Source: Cellulomonas humilata (lineage in GTDB: Bacteria > Actinomycetota > Actinomycetes > Actinomycetales > Cellulomonadaceae). Taken from it: a DNA stretch of 64,000 bases. Below the pieces are notes generated by a model, which was not told the origin of the DNA, searched no databases, and saw only the letters and a program-made list of their open reading frames with translations. Each line of letters opens with the position of its first letter. The first letter of the stretch is position 1. Of this stretch, positions 29,723-37,753 are shown piece after piece. The stretch spans positions 868,001 to 932,000 of the forward strand of contig NZ_JAUSVB010000002.1 in NCBI RefSeq assembly GCF_030814415.1, written 5' to 3'. Both the position numbers and the translations under genes were made by a program.

Positions 29723-31158
29723 ATCCCCGCCCCGGCGAACCAGTCGTCGTCGTCCTGGGCGGTCGACGTCGGTGCGAGCCGGTCGAGCAGGGTGGCGCCG
29801 ATCATCCCGGCGGCCAGCGTGGTGCCGTCCGCGGGGTCGACCAGCAGGAACCCGCCGGTCCGGCGGTGCGTGGCGTACTCGTCGAGCACGATCGGCTCGG
29901 CCAGCCGGATCTTGACCCGACCGATCGCGTTGAGGGTGAGTGCGCGCGGTGGGATGTCCGACGACGTGTCGGTGGCGTCGACCGCGTGCAGGGTGTCGAC
30001 GCCGTCCCAGGCCTCGACCGTGAGGGTGTCGACGTCGAGCCGGGCGTTGACCTCGCGCAGCAGCGCACGGACCGTGCGGGTACCGACCCGGACCAGCAGG
30101 CGCGCGCCCAGCACGCTGCGCTTCTCGGCCAGCCAGCAGACGGTGCCCTCCAGGTCGGAGCCGATGTCGACGGTCGCGGCGGTCGGGACGAGGACGTCTC
30201 CGCGAGCCACGTCGACGTCGTCGGCGAGCCGGAGCGTCACCGACTGCGGCGCGTGCGCCTCGGTCAGCGGCCCGTCGAACGTGTCGATGCCGACGACCGT
30301 GCTCCGCTTGCCCGACGGCAGCACGGTGACCTCGTCGCCGACGGAGACCACACCGGACGCGACCCGGCCGGCGTAGCCGCGGTAGTCGGGGTGCTCGGCG
30401 GTGCGCGGGCGGATGACCACCTGCACGGGGAACCGGAACGGCTCGGACAGCGCGTCGCGGCCCACCGGCACCGACTCGAGGTGCTCCAGCAGCGTCGGTC
30501 CGTCGTACCAGGGCGTCCGCGCGGAGCGGTCCACCACGTTGTCGCCGGCGAGCGCCGACAGCGGGACCGCGGTGACGTCCGGGATGCCGAGGCTGAGCGC
30601 GTAGCCCGTGAACTCGTCGGCGATCGCGCGGAACGTGGCCTCGTCGAAGTCGACCAGGTCCATCTTGTTCACCGCCAGCACGACGTGCGGGACGCGCAGG
30701 AGCGCGGTGATCGTGGCGTGCCGACGGGTCTGCTCGAGCACCCCCTTGCGGGCGTCGACGAGCACGATCGCGAGCTCCGCGGTGGACGCCCCGGTCACCA
30801 TGTTGCGCGTGTACTGCACGTGCCCCGGGGTGTCGGCAAGCACGAACGCGCGCGTCGCGGTCGAGAAGTAGCGGTAGGCCACGTCGATCGTGATGCCCTG
30901 CTCGCGCTCGGCCCGCAGACCGTCGGTGAGCAGCGCCAGGTCGACCTCGCCGCCGCCGCGGGCCAGCGTGGCCGCCTCGACGGCGCTGAGCTGGTCGGCC
31001 AGCACCGACTTGGTGTCGTACAGGAGCCGGCCGATCAGGGTGCTCTTGCCGTCGTCGACGGATCCGGCCGTGGCCAGGCGCAGGAGGTCCCGCGTCGCGT
31101 GCTCGGTCACGTGGTGCGTCTCCTCGGTCGTTTCCAGCTGGACGGTGGGGGCGCCCAT
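29719..31158 (-). CDS. cysN: Sulphate adenylyltransferase subunit 1 (GTPase)
   Basis: 479 residues. G-protein motifs GSVDDGKST (P-loop), DTPGHVQY and NKMDL are intact, followed by EF-Tu-like beta barrels. With CysD it makes adenosine 5'-phosphosulphate from ATP and sulphate, driven by GTP. There is no C-terminal APS kinase (CysC), consistent with direct reduction of APS by the CysH in this operon. ATG 31158 overlaps the cysD stop by 1 base (TGATG). Confidence 0.96.
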   Translation of the reverse strand: MGAPTVQLETTEETHHVTEHATRDLLRLATAGSVDDGKSTLIGRLLYDTKSVLADQLSAVEAATLARGGGEVDLALLTDGLRAEREQGITIDVAYRYFSTATRAFVLADTPGHVQYTRNMVTGASTAELAIVLVDARKGVLEQTRRHATITALLRVPHVVLAVNKMDLVDFDEATFRAIADEFTGYALSLGIPDVTAVPLSALAGDNVVDRSARTPWYDGPTLLEHLESVPVGRDALSEPFRFPVQVVIRPRTAEHPDYRGYAGRVASGVVSVGDEVTVLPSGKRSTVVGIDTFDGPLTEAHAPQSVTLRLADDVDVARGDVLVPTAATVDIGSDLEGTVCWLAEKRSVLGARLLVRVGTRTVRALLREVNARLDVDTLTVEAWDGVDTLHAVDATDTSSDIPPRALTLNAIGRVKIRLAEPIVLDEYATHRRTGGFLLVDPADGTTLAAGMIGATLLDRLAPTSTAQDDDDWFAGAGI

Positions 31159-32063
31159 CAGAAGTACCCCTCGCGCTTGCGGTCCTCCATGGCGGCCTCC
31201 GACGCGCGGTCGTCGGCGCGGGTGGCGCCCCGCTCCGTGAGCCGGCTGGCCCCGACCTCGGTGATGACCTCGGGGATCGTCGAGGCGGTGGACTCGACGG
31301 CGCCGGTGCAGCTCATGTCGCCGACCGTGCGGTAGCGGACCGTGCGGACCTCGAGCGTCTCGCCGGCGCGCGGGCCACCCCAGCCGCCGGGTGCCAGCCA
31401 CATGCCGTCGCGCAGGAAGACCTCGCGCTGGTGGGAGTAGTAGATCGCCGGGAGCTCGATCTGCTCGCGCTCGATGTAGCGCCAGACGTCCAGCTCGGTC
31501 CAGTTGGACAGCGGGAAGACGCGCACGTGCTCACCCGGCTTGTGGCGACCGTTGTAGAGGTCCCACAGCTCGGGGCGCTGGCGGCGCGGGTCCCACTGGC
31601 CGAACTCGTCGCGCAGCGAGAACACCCGCTCCTTGGCGCGGGCCTTCTCCTCGTCGCGACGACCGCCGCCGAACACCGCGTCGAACTTGTTCGCCGTGAT
31701 GCCGTCGAGCAGCGGGACGGTCTGCAGGGGGTTGCGGGAGCCGTCGGCGCGCTCGGCCACGCGGCCGTCGTCGATGGCGTCCTGCACGCTGGCCACGACG
31801 AGCCGCAGCCCGTGCTCGGCCACGACGCGGTCGCGGTACTCGATGACCTCGGGGAAGTTGTGACCCGTGTCGACGTGCATCAGCGCGAAGGGCACCGGAG
31901 ACGGCCAGAACGCCTTGCGGGCCAGGTGCAGCATGACGATCGAGTCCTTGCCGCCGCTGAACAGCAGCACCGGACGCTCGAACTCGCCGGCCACCTCGCG
32001 CATGACGTGGATGCCCTCGGACTCCAGGGCGTCCAGCTGCGTGAGGGTGGAGACGGCGCTCAT
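31158..32063 (-). CDS. cysD: Sulphate adenylyltransferase subunit 2
   Basis: 301 residues, PAPS-reductase/ATP-pyrophosphatase fold. The PP-loop LLFSGGKDSIVML, HVDTGHNFPEVIEYRD and the C-terminal EDRKREGYF are diagnostic of CysD. It is the catalytic subunit partnering CysN. I chose ATG 32063 because it overlaps the cysH stop (ATGA); an in-frame ATG five codons upstream lies within the cysH coding end. Confidence 0.96.
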   Translation of the reverse strand: MSAVSTLTQLDALESEGIHVMREVAGEFERPVLLFSGGKDSIVMLHLARKAFWPSPVPFALMHVDTGHNFPEVIEYRDRVVAEHGLRLVVASVQDAIDDGRVAERADGSRNPLQTVPLLDGITANKFDAVFGGGRRDEEKARAKERVFSLRDEFGQWDPRRQRPELWDLYNGRHKPGEHVRVFPLSNWTELDVWRYIEREQIELPAIYYSHQREVFLRDGMWLAPGGWGGPRAGETLEVRTVRYRTVGDMSCTGAVESTASTIPEVITEVGASRLTERGATRADDRASEAAMEDRKREGYF

Positions 32064-32752
32064 GTGTGCAACCCGCATTCGATCTTGGAGGTACCGGACC
32101 AGCGACCCGCGCGCGGGTCCTCACCAGGGGCGACGGCGCGCGTGCAGGGGGCGCACCCAATGGACGCGTAGCCCGCCTGGCGCAGGGGGTTGAGCACCAC
32201 GTGGTGCTCCTCGACGTAGGCGTCCACGTCGTCCTGCGTCCACGCGGCCAGGGGGTTGAGCTTGACCTTGCCGCGCTTGGCGTCCCAGCCGACGACGGTG
32301 ATGTCGGTGCGCGTCGGGGCGTCCTCGCGGCGCATGCCGGTGACCCACGCCGTGTACGGCGCGAGGCCGCGCTCGAGCGGCTCGACCTTGCGCAGGGCGC
32401 AGCACAGGTTCGGGTCCCGGTCGTGGAGCTTCTCGCCGTGCTCCGCGTCCTGCTCCGCGACCGTGCGCAGGGGCAGGATCGTGCGGAGCGAGATGTTCGT
32501 GAAGTCGGCGTAGTAGTCGCGGGTGCCCAGCGTCTCGGCGAAGTGGTAGCCGGTGTCGAGGAAGATCACGTCGATCCCCGGCACGGCCTCGGCGGCGATG
32601 TGCACGAGCACCTCGTCGCCCATCGAGGACGCGAGGACCAGGTCGGTGCCGAACGTCTGCGCAGCCCACCGCAGGATCTCGGCGGGGTGGGCGCCCTCGA
32701 GGTCGCGGCCGGCCTGCTCCGCGAGCTCCTGCAGGTCCGTGGTGGTGGTCAT
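32060..32752 (-). CDS. cysH: Adenylylsulphate (APS) reductase, iron-sulphur type
   Basis: 230 residues. The 4Fe-4S ligands Cys117-Cys118 and Cys200/Cys203 (GCAPC) mark it as an APS reductase rather than a PAPS reductase, and catalytic Cys226 is in the terminal ECGLH motif. It reduces APS to sulphite with thioredoxin. The absence of cysC in the operon agrees with this specificity. ATG 32752 overlaps the CysX-like gene stop by one base. Confidence 0.95.
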   Translation of the reverse strand: MTTTTDLQELAEQAGRDLEGAHPAEILRWAAQTFGTDLVLASSMGDEVLVHIAAEAVPGIDVIFLDTGYHFAETLGTRDYYADFTNISLRTILPLRTVAEQDAEHGEKLHDRDPNLCCALRKVEPLERGLAPYTAWVTGMRREDAPTRTDITVVGWDAKRGKVKLNPLAAWTQDDVDAYVEEHHVVLNPLRQAGYASIGCAPCTRAVAPGEDPRAGRWSGTSKIECGLHT

Positions 32753-32907
32753 CAGCGCGCCACCAGCCCGACGAACTTCAGGGAGAACGCACGAGTGCAC
32801 GAGCGGCACTCCCACTGGCCGTGGGTCTCGCCGGCCGGCCACAGGTCCTCGCTCGCGCAGAACGGGCAGTAGTAGGGGACCGCGCGCTCGCCAGACGTTC
32901 CGCTCAT
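32752..32907 (-). CDS. cysX: CysX-like small cysteine protein
   Basis: 51 residues. Two CxxC pairs (Cys14/Cys17 in CPFC and Cys34/Cys37 in CRSC) could bind zinc or an iron-sulphur centre. A gene of this size sits between sulphite reductase and cysH in many actinobacteria; the Corynebacterium version, CysX, has been proposed as a small ferredoxin-like electron carrier. The spacing here looks more like a zinc ribbon, so the function is open. ATG 32907 overlaps the sir stop (ATGA). Confidence 0.85.
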   Translation of the reverse strand: MSGTSGERAVPYYCPFCASEDLWPAGETHGQWECRSCTRAFSLKFVGLVAR

Positions 32908-34562
32908 CGCAGGTCCTCCTCGTCCGCCCGCTGGGCCCACTGCGCGAACAGCTCGCCCTCGAGGCGCTGCTCGTCGAACCTGCGCGTGACGCGCTCGATG
33001 TAGTCGGGGAGCTCCTCGGCCGGGACGCGCAGACCGCGCAGCGTCTTCCCGAGCCCGCTGGTCAGGCCGAGACCGCCGCCGAGGTGCACCTGGTAGCCGT
33101 CCTCGCCACCAGCCAGCGCACCCTTGAGGCCGATGTCGGCCGTCTGGATGCGGGCGCACGAGTTGGGGCAGCCGTTGAGGTTGATGGTGATCGGCTGGTC
33201 GAAGGTCGGCAGGCGCTTCTCCAGCTCGCCGATCACGTGCGTGGCGCGGGCCTTGGTCTCGACGATCGCGAGCTTGCAGAACTCGATCCCGGTGCACGCC
33301 ATGGTGCCGCGGCGGAACGTGCTCGCGGACCGGACCGGGAGCCCCAGAGCCTCGAGCTGCTCGACCAGCGGGTCCACCTTCTCCGGCGCGACGTCGAGCA
33401 CGACGATCTTCTGCTCGACCGTCAGCCGGACCTTGTCGGACCCGGCGGCCTCGACAAGGTCGGCCAGCTGCTGCAGCAGCTCGCCCGAGATGCGACCGAC
33501 CGTCGGCGCCATGCCGACGTAGAACCTCCCGTCGTTCTGCGGGTGCACGCCGACGTGGTCGCGACGACCGCCGGGCGGCGGGGGAGGCTCGGGGCCGTCC
33601 TCCAGCGCGAAGCCGAGGTACTCGCCCTCCAGCACCTGCCGGAACAGCTCGGGCCCCCAGTCGGCGACCAGGAACTTCAGGCGCGCACGCGTGCGCAGCC
33701 GGCGGTAGCCGTAGTCGCGGAAGATGCTCACGACGCCGACCCACACGTCCGGGATCTGTTCGAGCGTGACGAACGCACCGAGGCGGACGCCGAGCTTCGG
33801 GTTGGTGGACAGGCCGCCACCCACCCACACGTCGAAGCCCGGGCCGAGCGTGGGGTGCACCACGCCGACGAACGCGACGTCGTTGATCTCGTGCGCGACG
33901 TCGTGGTGCGGCGAGCCGCTGATCGCGGTCTTGAACTTGCGGGGGAGGTTCGAGAATCGCGGGTCGCCGATGTAGTTGTCGACGATCGCGCGCACGGCCG
34001 GGGTGCCGTCGATGATCTCGTCCGCGGCGACGCCGGCGACGGGGGACCCGAGGACGACGCGCGGGCAGTCGCCGCACGCCTCCTGGGTGCTCAGCCCGAC
34101 GGCCTCGAGCCGGCGCCAGATCTCCGGGACGTCCTCGACGCGGATCCAGTGCAGCTGGATGTTCTGCCGGTCGGTGACGTCCGCGGTGCCGCGGCCGAAC
34201 TCGACGGAGATGTCCGCGACGGTGCGCAGCTGCTGCAGGCTCAGCGCGCCGCCGTCGCACCGCACCCGGAGCATGAAGTACTCGTCGTCCAGCTCGTGCG
34301 GCTCCAGCGTCGCGGTCTTGCCGCCGTCGATGCCGGGCTTGCGCTGCGTGTAGAGCCCCCACCAGCGCATACGTCCACGCAGGTCCTCCGGTGCGATGCT
34401 CGCGAAGCCCTCGCGGGAGTAGACGTCCTCGATCCGCTGCCGGACGTTGAGCGCGTCGTCCTGCTGCTTGAACAGCTCGTTGCCGTTCAGCGGTTCCTTC
34501 TGGTCGAACGCCCACTGGCCCTCAGCACGTGCAGCGGGCGGGGCGATCCTGGTCTGCGCCAT
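32904..34562 (-). CDS. sir: Ferredoxin-dependent sulphite reductase (sirohaem/4Fe-4S)
   Basis: 552 residues. Two ferrite-like half domains and two sirohaem/4Fe-4S domains. Cluster ligands are Cys423/Cys429 (ACTGIEFCK) and Cys465/Cys469 (NGCPNSC). It reduces sulphite to sulphide with six electrons. The neighbouring cysH-cysD-cysN genes argue for sulphite rather than nitrite. I chose ATG 34562, which has GGAG 11 nt upstream; ATG 34586 has no ribosome site. It heads the sulphur operon and is preceded by a cysteine-rich leader reading frame. Confidence 0.94.
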   Translation of the reverse strand: MAQTRIAPPAARAEGQWAFDQKEPLNGNELFKQQDDALNVRQRIEDVYSREGFASIAPEDLRGRMRWWGLYTQRKPGIDGGKTATLEPHELDDEYFMLRVRCDGGALSLQQLRTVADISVEFGRGTADVTDRQNIQLHWIRVEDVPEIWRRLEAVGLSTQEACGDCPRVVLGSPVAGVAADEIIDGTPAVRAIVDNYIGDPRFSNLPRKFKTAISGSPHHDVAHEINDVAFVGVVHPTLGPGFDVWVGGGLSTNPKLGVRLGAFVTLEQIPDVWVGVVSIFRDYGYRRLRTRARLKFLVADWGPELFRQVLEGEYLGFALEDGPEPPPPPGGRRDHVGVHPQNDGRFYVGMAPTVGRISGELLQQLADLVEAAGSDKVRLTVEQKIVVLDVAPEKVDPLVEQLEALGLPVRSASTFRRGTMACTGIEFCKLAIVETKARATHVIGELEKRLPTFDQPITINLNGCPNSCARIQTADIGLKGALAGGEDGYQVHLGGGLGLTSGLGKTLRGLRVPAEELPDYIERVTRRFDEQRLEGELFAQWAQRADEEDLR

Positions 34563-34604
34563 AGGGCGGTATCTCCGGGAGAACATGGACGTGCGCCTGC
34601 ACCC

Positions 34605-34621
34605 ACCGCTGGGGGAGCGGT
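34605..34621 (-). promoter_or_regulatory. Hairpin in the sir leader RNA
   Basis: In the sir transcript ACCGCT-CCCCC-AGCGGT forms a perfect 6-bp stem between the leader stop and the sir ribosome site. The sir GGAG (34573-34576) can itself pair with UCUCC just upstream. Both could take part in attenuation. Confidence 0.4.
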
Positions 34622-34664
34622 TCTCGGGACGCAGACCGCGCGCCCGGGGGGACGAGGGGCGGGG

Positions 34665-34718
34665 TCAGTTGCTCCGCGGACAGCAGCACACGCACAGGTC
34701 CGCGGCGACGGTGCACAT
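34665..34718 (-). CDS. Cysteine-rich leader peptide upstream of the sulphur operon
   Basis: A 17-codon reading frame, MCTVAADLCVCCCPRSN, with five cysteines, three of them consecutive (TGC TGC TGT). It ends 102 nt before the sir start on the same strand. In mycobacteria short reading frames with polycysteine tracts upstream of sulphur genes have been shown to sense cysteine by ribosome stalling; this has the same design. The ATG at 34718 has no ribosome site; an in-frame GTG at 34754 would give a longer peptide. Function is inferred. Confidence 0.6.
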   Translation of the reverse strand: MCTVAADLCVCCCPRSN

Positions 34719-34898
34719 GCACCGACACGAGAGGCGGAACCCGGGGGCGATCACCAGAAGAGGTTGTCATGCGTGCGCCGAACGCGGGAGAGGGCGTCCG
34801 GATCATGAGATGTTCCGGTCGACATGTGGGACGAGCGTCCATGACGCGGTAAAAGACGACCGATCCGGTCGCGATTCGAGTCTCCCGGGAGCCCGACG

Positions 34899-34904
34899 TA
34901 GGCT
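34899..34904 (+). promoter_or_regulatory. -10 hexamer TAGGCT for zapE (leaderless)
   Basis: TAGGCT ends 8 nt before GTG 34913, with no ribosome binding site in between. Confidence 0.5.
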
Positions 34905-34912
34905 GCTCGACC

Positions 34913-35935
34913 GTGACCAATCCGGGCGTCCCCAGCCTGACCCAGCGTCGACCCGTCGTGCCGCCGGACCGCCTCCTGGCCGAGCTCGTCCCGCCACGAC
35001 ACTTCGCCGACGAGTCCTTCGCGACCTACCGTCCCGACCCTGCCCACCCGTCGCAGGCCGCCGCGGTGACCCGGCTGTCGGCCGCCGCCGAGCAGATCCG
35101 CAACGGTGGGCAGAAGTCGTTCTGGAGGCGCGGGAAGACGACTCCCGTCGCGGTCTACCTCGACGGCGGGTTCGGCGTCGGCAAGACCCACCTGCTCACG
35201 TCGCTGGCGCATGCGGTCGGGGTCGAGGACGCCGCCTACGGCACGTTCGTGGAGTACACCAACCTCGTCGGCGCCCTCGGCTTCCTGCCGACCGTCGAGG
35301 CCCTCGCCACCCGTCGCCTTGTCTGCATCGACGAGTTCGAGCTGGACGACCCGGGCGACACCGTCCTCATGTCCCGCCTGCTGCGCGAGCTCGCCGACCG
35401 GGGGGTCGCCCTCGCCGCCACGTCCAACACCCTGCCCGGCTCGCTGGGCGAGGGCCGGTTCGCGGCCGAGGACTTCCTGCGCGAGATCCAGGCGCTCGCC
35501 GCCCGGTTCGAGGTCCTGCGCGTCGACGGCGACGACTACCGGCACCGGTCGGTCGTGACCGATGCCGACGGTCTCGACGACGACGAGGTCCGCGCCGCTG
35601 CGGAGCGACGGACCGACGCGACGCTGGACGACTTCGGCGACCTGCTCGCGCACCTCGCGACCGTCCACCCCAGCCGCTACGGCGCCCTGCTCGACGGTGT
35701 CGGCCTCGTGGCCATGACCGGGGTGCACGCCGTCCCGACGCAGGACGTGGCGCTGCGGCTCGTCGTTCTGGTCGACCGGCTCTACGACCGGGACGTGCCC
35801 GTGCTGCTCGGTGGCGCGGGGGAGCGGGAGCTGTTCTCGCCCGAGATGCTCGCCGGCGGCTACCGCAAGAAGTACTACCGGGCGCTGTCCCGCCTGGGCT
35901 CGCTCGCCGCCGACGGAGCCGCGCTCGTCGGCTGA
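34913..35935 (+). CDS. zapE: AFG1/ZapE-family ATPase
   Basis: 340 residues. AAA-like P-loop GGFGVGKTH (85-93), Walker B LVCIDEFELDD and the sensor segment AATSNTLPGSLGEGRFAAEDF are typical of the AFG1/ZapE family. In E. coli ZapE acts at the division ring; in actinobacteria the role is less clear. GTG 34913 starts a probable leaderless mRNA. It converges on treZ with only 26 bp between the stops and no obvious hairpin. Confidence 0.92.
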   Translation: MTNPGVPSLTQRRPVVPPDRLLAELVPPRHFADESFATYRPDPAHPSQAAAVTRLSAAAEQIRNGGQKSFWRRGKTTPVAVYLDGGFGVGKTHLLTSLAHAVGVEDAAYGTFVEYTNLVGALGFLPTVEALATRRLVCIDEFELDDPGDTVLMSRLLRELADRGVALAATSNTLPGSLGEGRFAAEDFLREIQALAARFEVLRVDGDDYRHRSVVTDADGLDDDEVRAAAERRTDATLDDFGDLLAHLATVHPSRYGALLDGVGLVAMTGVHAVPTQDVALRLVVLVDRLYDRDVPVLLGGAGERELFSPEMLAGGYRKKYYRALSRLGSLAADGAALVG

Positions 35936-35961
35936 CCACCGAGCTCGCGGCCGGGCGGGGC

Positions 35962-37749
35962 TCAGGCCAGGACGACGACCGAGCGCGGGGGCGTCACGAC
36001 GAGCGCGCCGCCGGGCGTCGGTTCGACGGAGGCGCCGTCCCACGCGGCCACCACGTCGACCGGACCCTCGGTGTGCACCGGGACGGCGGCCTCCTCGCCC
36101 GACAGGTTGATGACCACGCGCGCCGAGCCGCGGTGGAGCACCAGCCAGCCGTCCCACGGCACGTCGTCCTGGTCGCGCTCCGACGCGCCGCCCCACACCA
36201 GGTCCGTGGCGGACAGGTCGCCGGACGCGAGGTCAGGGACGGTGCGGCGCAGGGCGATGAGGGTCCGGTACCAGTCGCGCAGGCGCGCGTGCTCGGGGTG
36301 CGACGGGTCATGGAGCTCGGTGCGGTCGAGGATGCTGGCGCGGAACGTGGCGGGGTCCTGCGGGTCGGGCACCTCGATGTCGCCGCCGTACAGGACGTCC
36401 CACCCGTGGCCGCCGAACTCGCGGCGCCGACCGTCGCGGACGGCGGCAGCCAGGTCGGGCTCGGGGTGGTCGGTGAAGAACTGCCAGGGGGTGCGGGTGC
36501 CCCACTCCTCGCCCATGAAGAGCATCGGGCTGAAGGGGGCGAGCAGGACGACCGCGGCCTCCGCGGCGACCCGGCCGGGGTCGAGCCGGGCCGACGGGCG
36601 GTCGCCGAGCGCCCGGTTGCCCACCTGGTCGTGCGTGGACGCCGCGACGACGAACCGGTGGCCGTCCGTCCCCGGCGGCACCGGACGGCCCCAGCGGCGT
36701 CCGCGGAACGTCGACAGCTCGCCGTCGTGCACGAACACGCTGGTCAGTGCCTTGTGGAGCACCTCGGGGGAGCCGAAGTCACCGTAGTAGCCGTGCCGTT
36801 CGCCCGTGACCAGCGCGTGGATGGCGTGGTGCACGTCGTCGTCCCACTGCGCGGTCATGCCCCAGCCGCCGTCGGCCGTCGGGGTGATCGAGACGGGGTC
36901 GTTAAGGTCCGACTCGGCGACGAGCGACAGCGGGCGCTGCAGCGTGTGGGCCAGGGACGCGACCTCGTCGGACAGCTGCGACAGGACGTGCCGGTCGGAC
37001 AGGTCGATGAGCGCGTGCACGGCGTCCAGGCGCAGGGCGTCCACGTGGAAGTCCCGGAACCAGCGCAGCGCGCTGTCGCACACCCAGCGGCGGACCTCGT
37101 CGGATCCCGGCCCGTCCAGGTTGATCGCCGAACCCCACGGCGTCTGGTGCGCGTCCGTGAAGTACGGGCCGAAGTCGCCGAGGTAGTTGCCCGACGGGCC
37201 CAGATGGTTGTGCACGACGTCCAGGCAGACCCCCAGGCCGCGGGCGTGGGCGGCGTCGACGAACGCCTGCAGGCCGGCAGGCCCGCCGTAGGGCTCGTGC
37301 ACCGCGAACGTCGCGACGCCGTCGTAGCCCCAGCCGTGCACGCCGCTGAACGGGGCGATCGGCATGAGCTCGACCAGGTCGACGCCCAGCGAGACCAGCT
37401 CGTCGAGGTGCTCGATGGCGGAGGTCAGCGTGCCCTCGTCGCTGAACGTGCCGACGTGCAACTCGTACGTCACGTGCCCGCGGACGTCGACCCCGGACCA
37501 GCCGTCGTCGGACCACGGATACGTCGCGGGGTCGTAGACGCGGCTGGCGCCGTGCACGCCGTGCGGCTGCCACGCGCTGCGCGGGTCGGGTCGCGGCGGT
37601 CCGCCGTCGACCGAGAAGGCGTAGTCGGTCCCGTGCGGGAGGTCGGCGTCGCCCACCCACCACTGTCCGTCGGCTCTCAGCGGTCGGTGCTCGTCGCCGA
37701 CGACCACGTCGACGCGCGCGGCGGTCGGTGCCCAGACGCGGGGGAGCAC
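35962..37749 (-). CDS. treZ: Malto-oligosyltrehalose trehalohydrolase
   Basis: 595 residues. N-terminal CBM48-like domain, then a GH13 barrel with nucleophile Asp242 (DALRLDAVHAL), acid/base Glu279 (LVAESDLND) and STHDQVGNR for the third acidic residue. It releases trehalose from malto-oligosyltrehalose made by TreY. GTG 37749 lies 4 bp after the treY stop. It is the last gene of glgX-treY-treZ. Confidence 0.95.
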   Translation of the reverse strand: MLPRVWAPTAARVDVVVGDEHRPLRADGQWWVGDADLPHGTDYAFSVDGGPPRPDPRSAWQPHGVHGASRVYDPATYPWSDDGWSGVDVRGHVTYELHVGTFSDEGTLTSAIEHLDELVSLGVDLVELMPIAPFSGVHGWGYDGVATFAVHEPYGGPAGLQAFVDAAHARGLGVCLDVVHNHLGPSGNYLGDFGPYFTDAHQTPWGSAINLDGPGSDEVRRWVCDSALRWFRDFHVDALRLDAVHALIDLSDRHVLSQLSDEVASLAHTLQRPLSLVAESDLNDPVSITPTADGGWGMTAQWDDDVHHAIHALVTGERHGYYGDFGSPEVLHKALTSVFVHDGELSTFRGRRWGRPVPPGTDGHRFVVAASTHDQVGNRALGDRPSARLDPGRVAAEAAVVLLAPFSPMLFMGEEWGTRTPWQFFTDHPEPDLAAAVRDGRRREFGGHGWDVLYGGDIEVPDPQDPATFRASILDRTELHDPSHPEHARLRDWYRTLIALRRTVPDLASGDLSATDLVWGGASERDQDDVPWDGWLVLHRGSARVVINLSGEEAAVPVHTEGPVDVVAAWDGASVEPTPGGALVVTPPRSVVVLA

Positions 37750-37753
37750 CGCC

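Larger units (their letters stand above)
34563..34912. promoter_or_regulatory. Divergent sir/zapE intergenic region (350 bp)
   Basis: It contains, towards sir, the cysteine-rich leader reading frame (34665-34718) and a hairpin between it and sir. Towards zapE it has a leaderless promoter (TAGGCT at 34899). A loose inverted repeat, ATGT-N8-ACAT, lies at 34810-34825. I did not find a convincing -10/-35 pair for the sulphur operon. Confidence 0.5.

Noticed and set aside
34810-34825. Inverted repeat ATGT-N8-ACAT in the sir/zapE region
   Set aside because: Arms are only 4 bp and the centre is not symmetric; not enough to call an operator.
34522-34920. 132-codon minus-strand frame upstream of sir
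   Set aside because: No ribosome site and no family resemblance; it overlaps the sir coding start. The short Cys-rich frame in the same region has a more meaningful composition.
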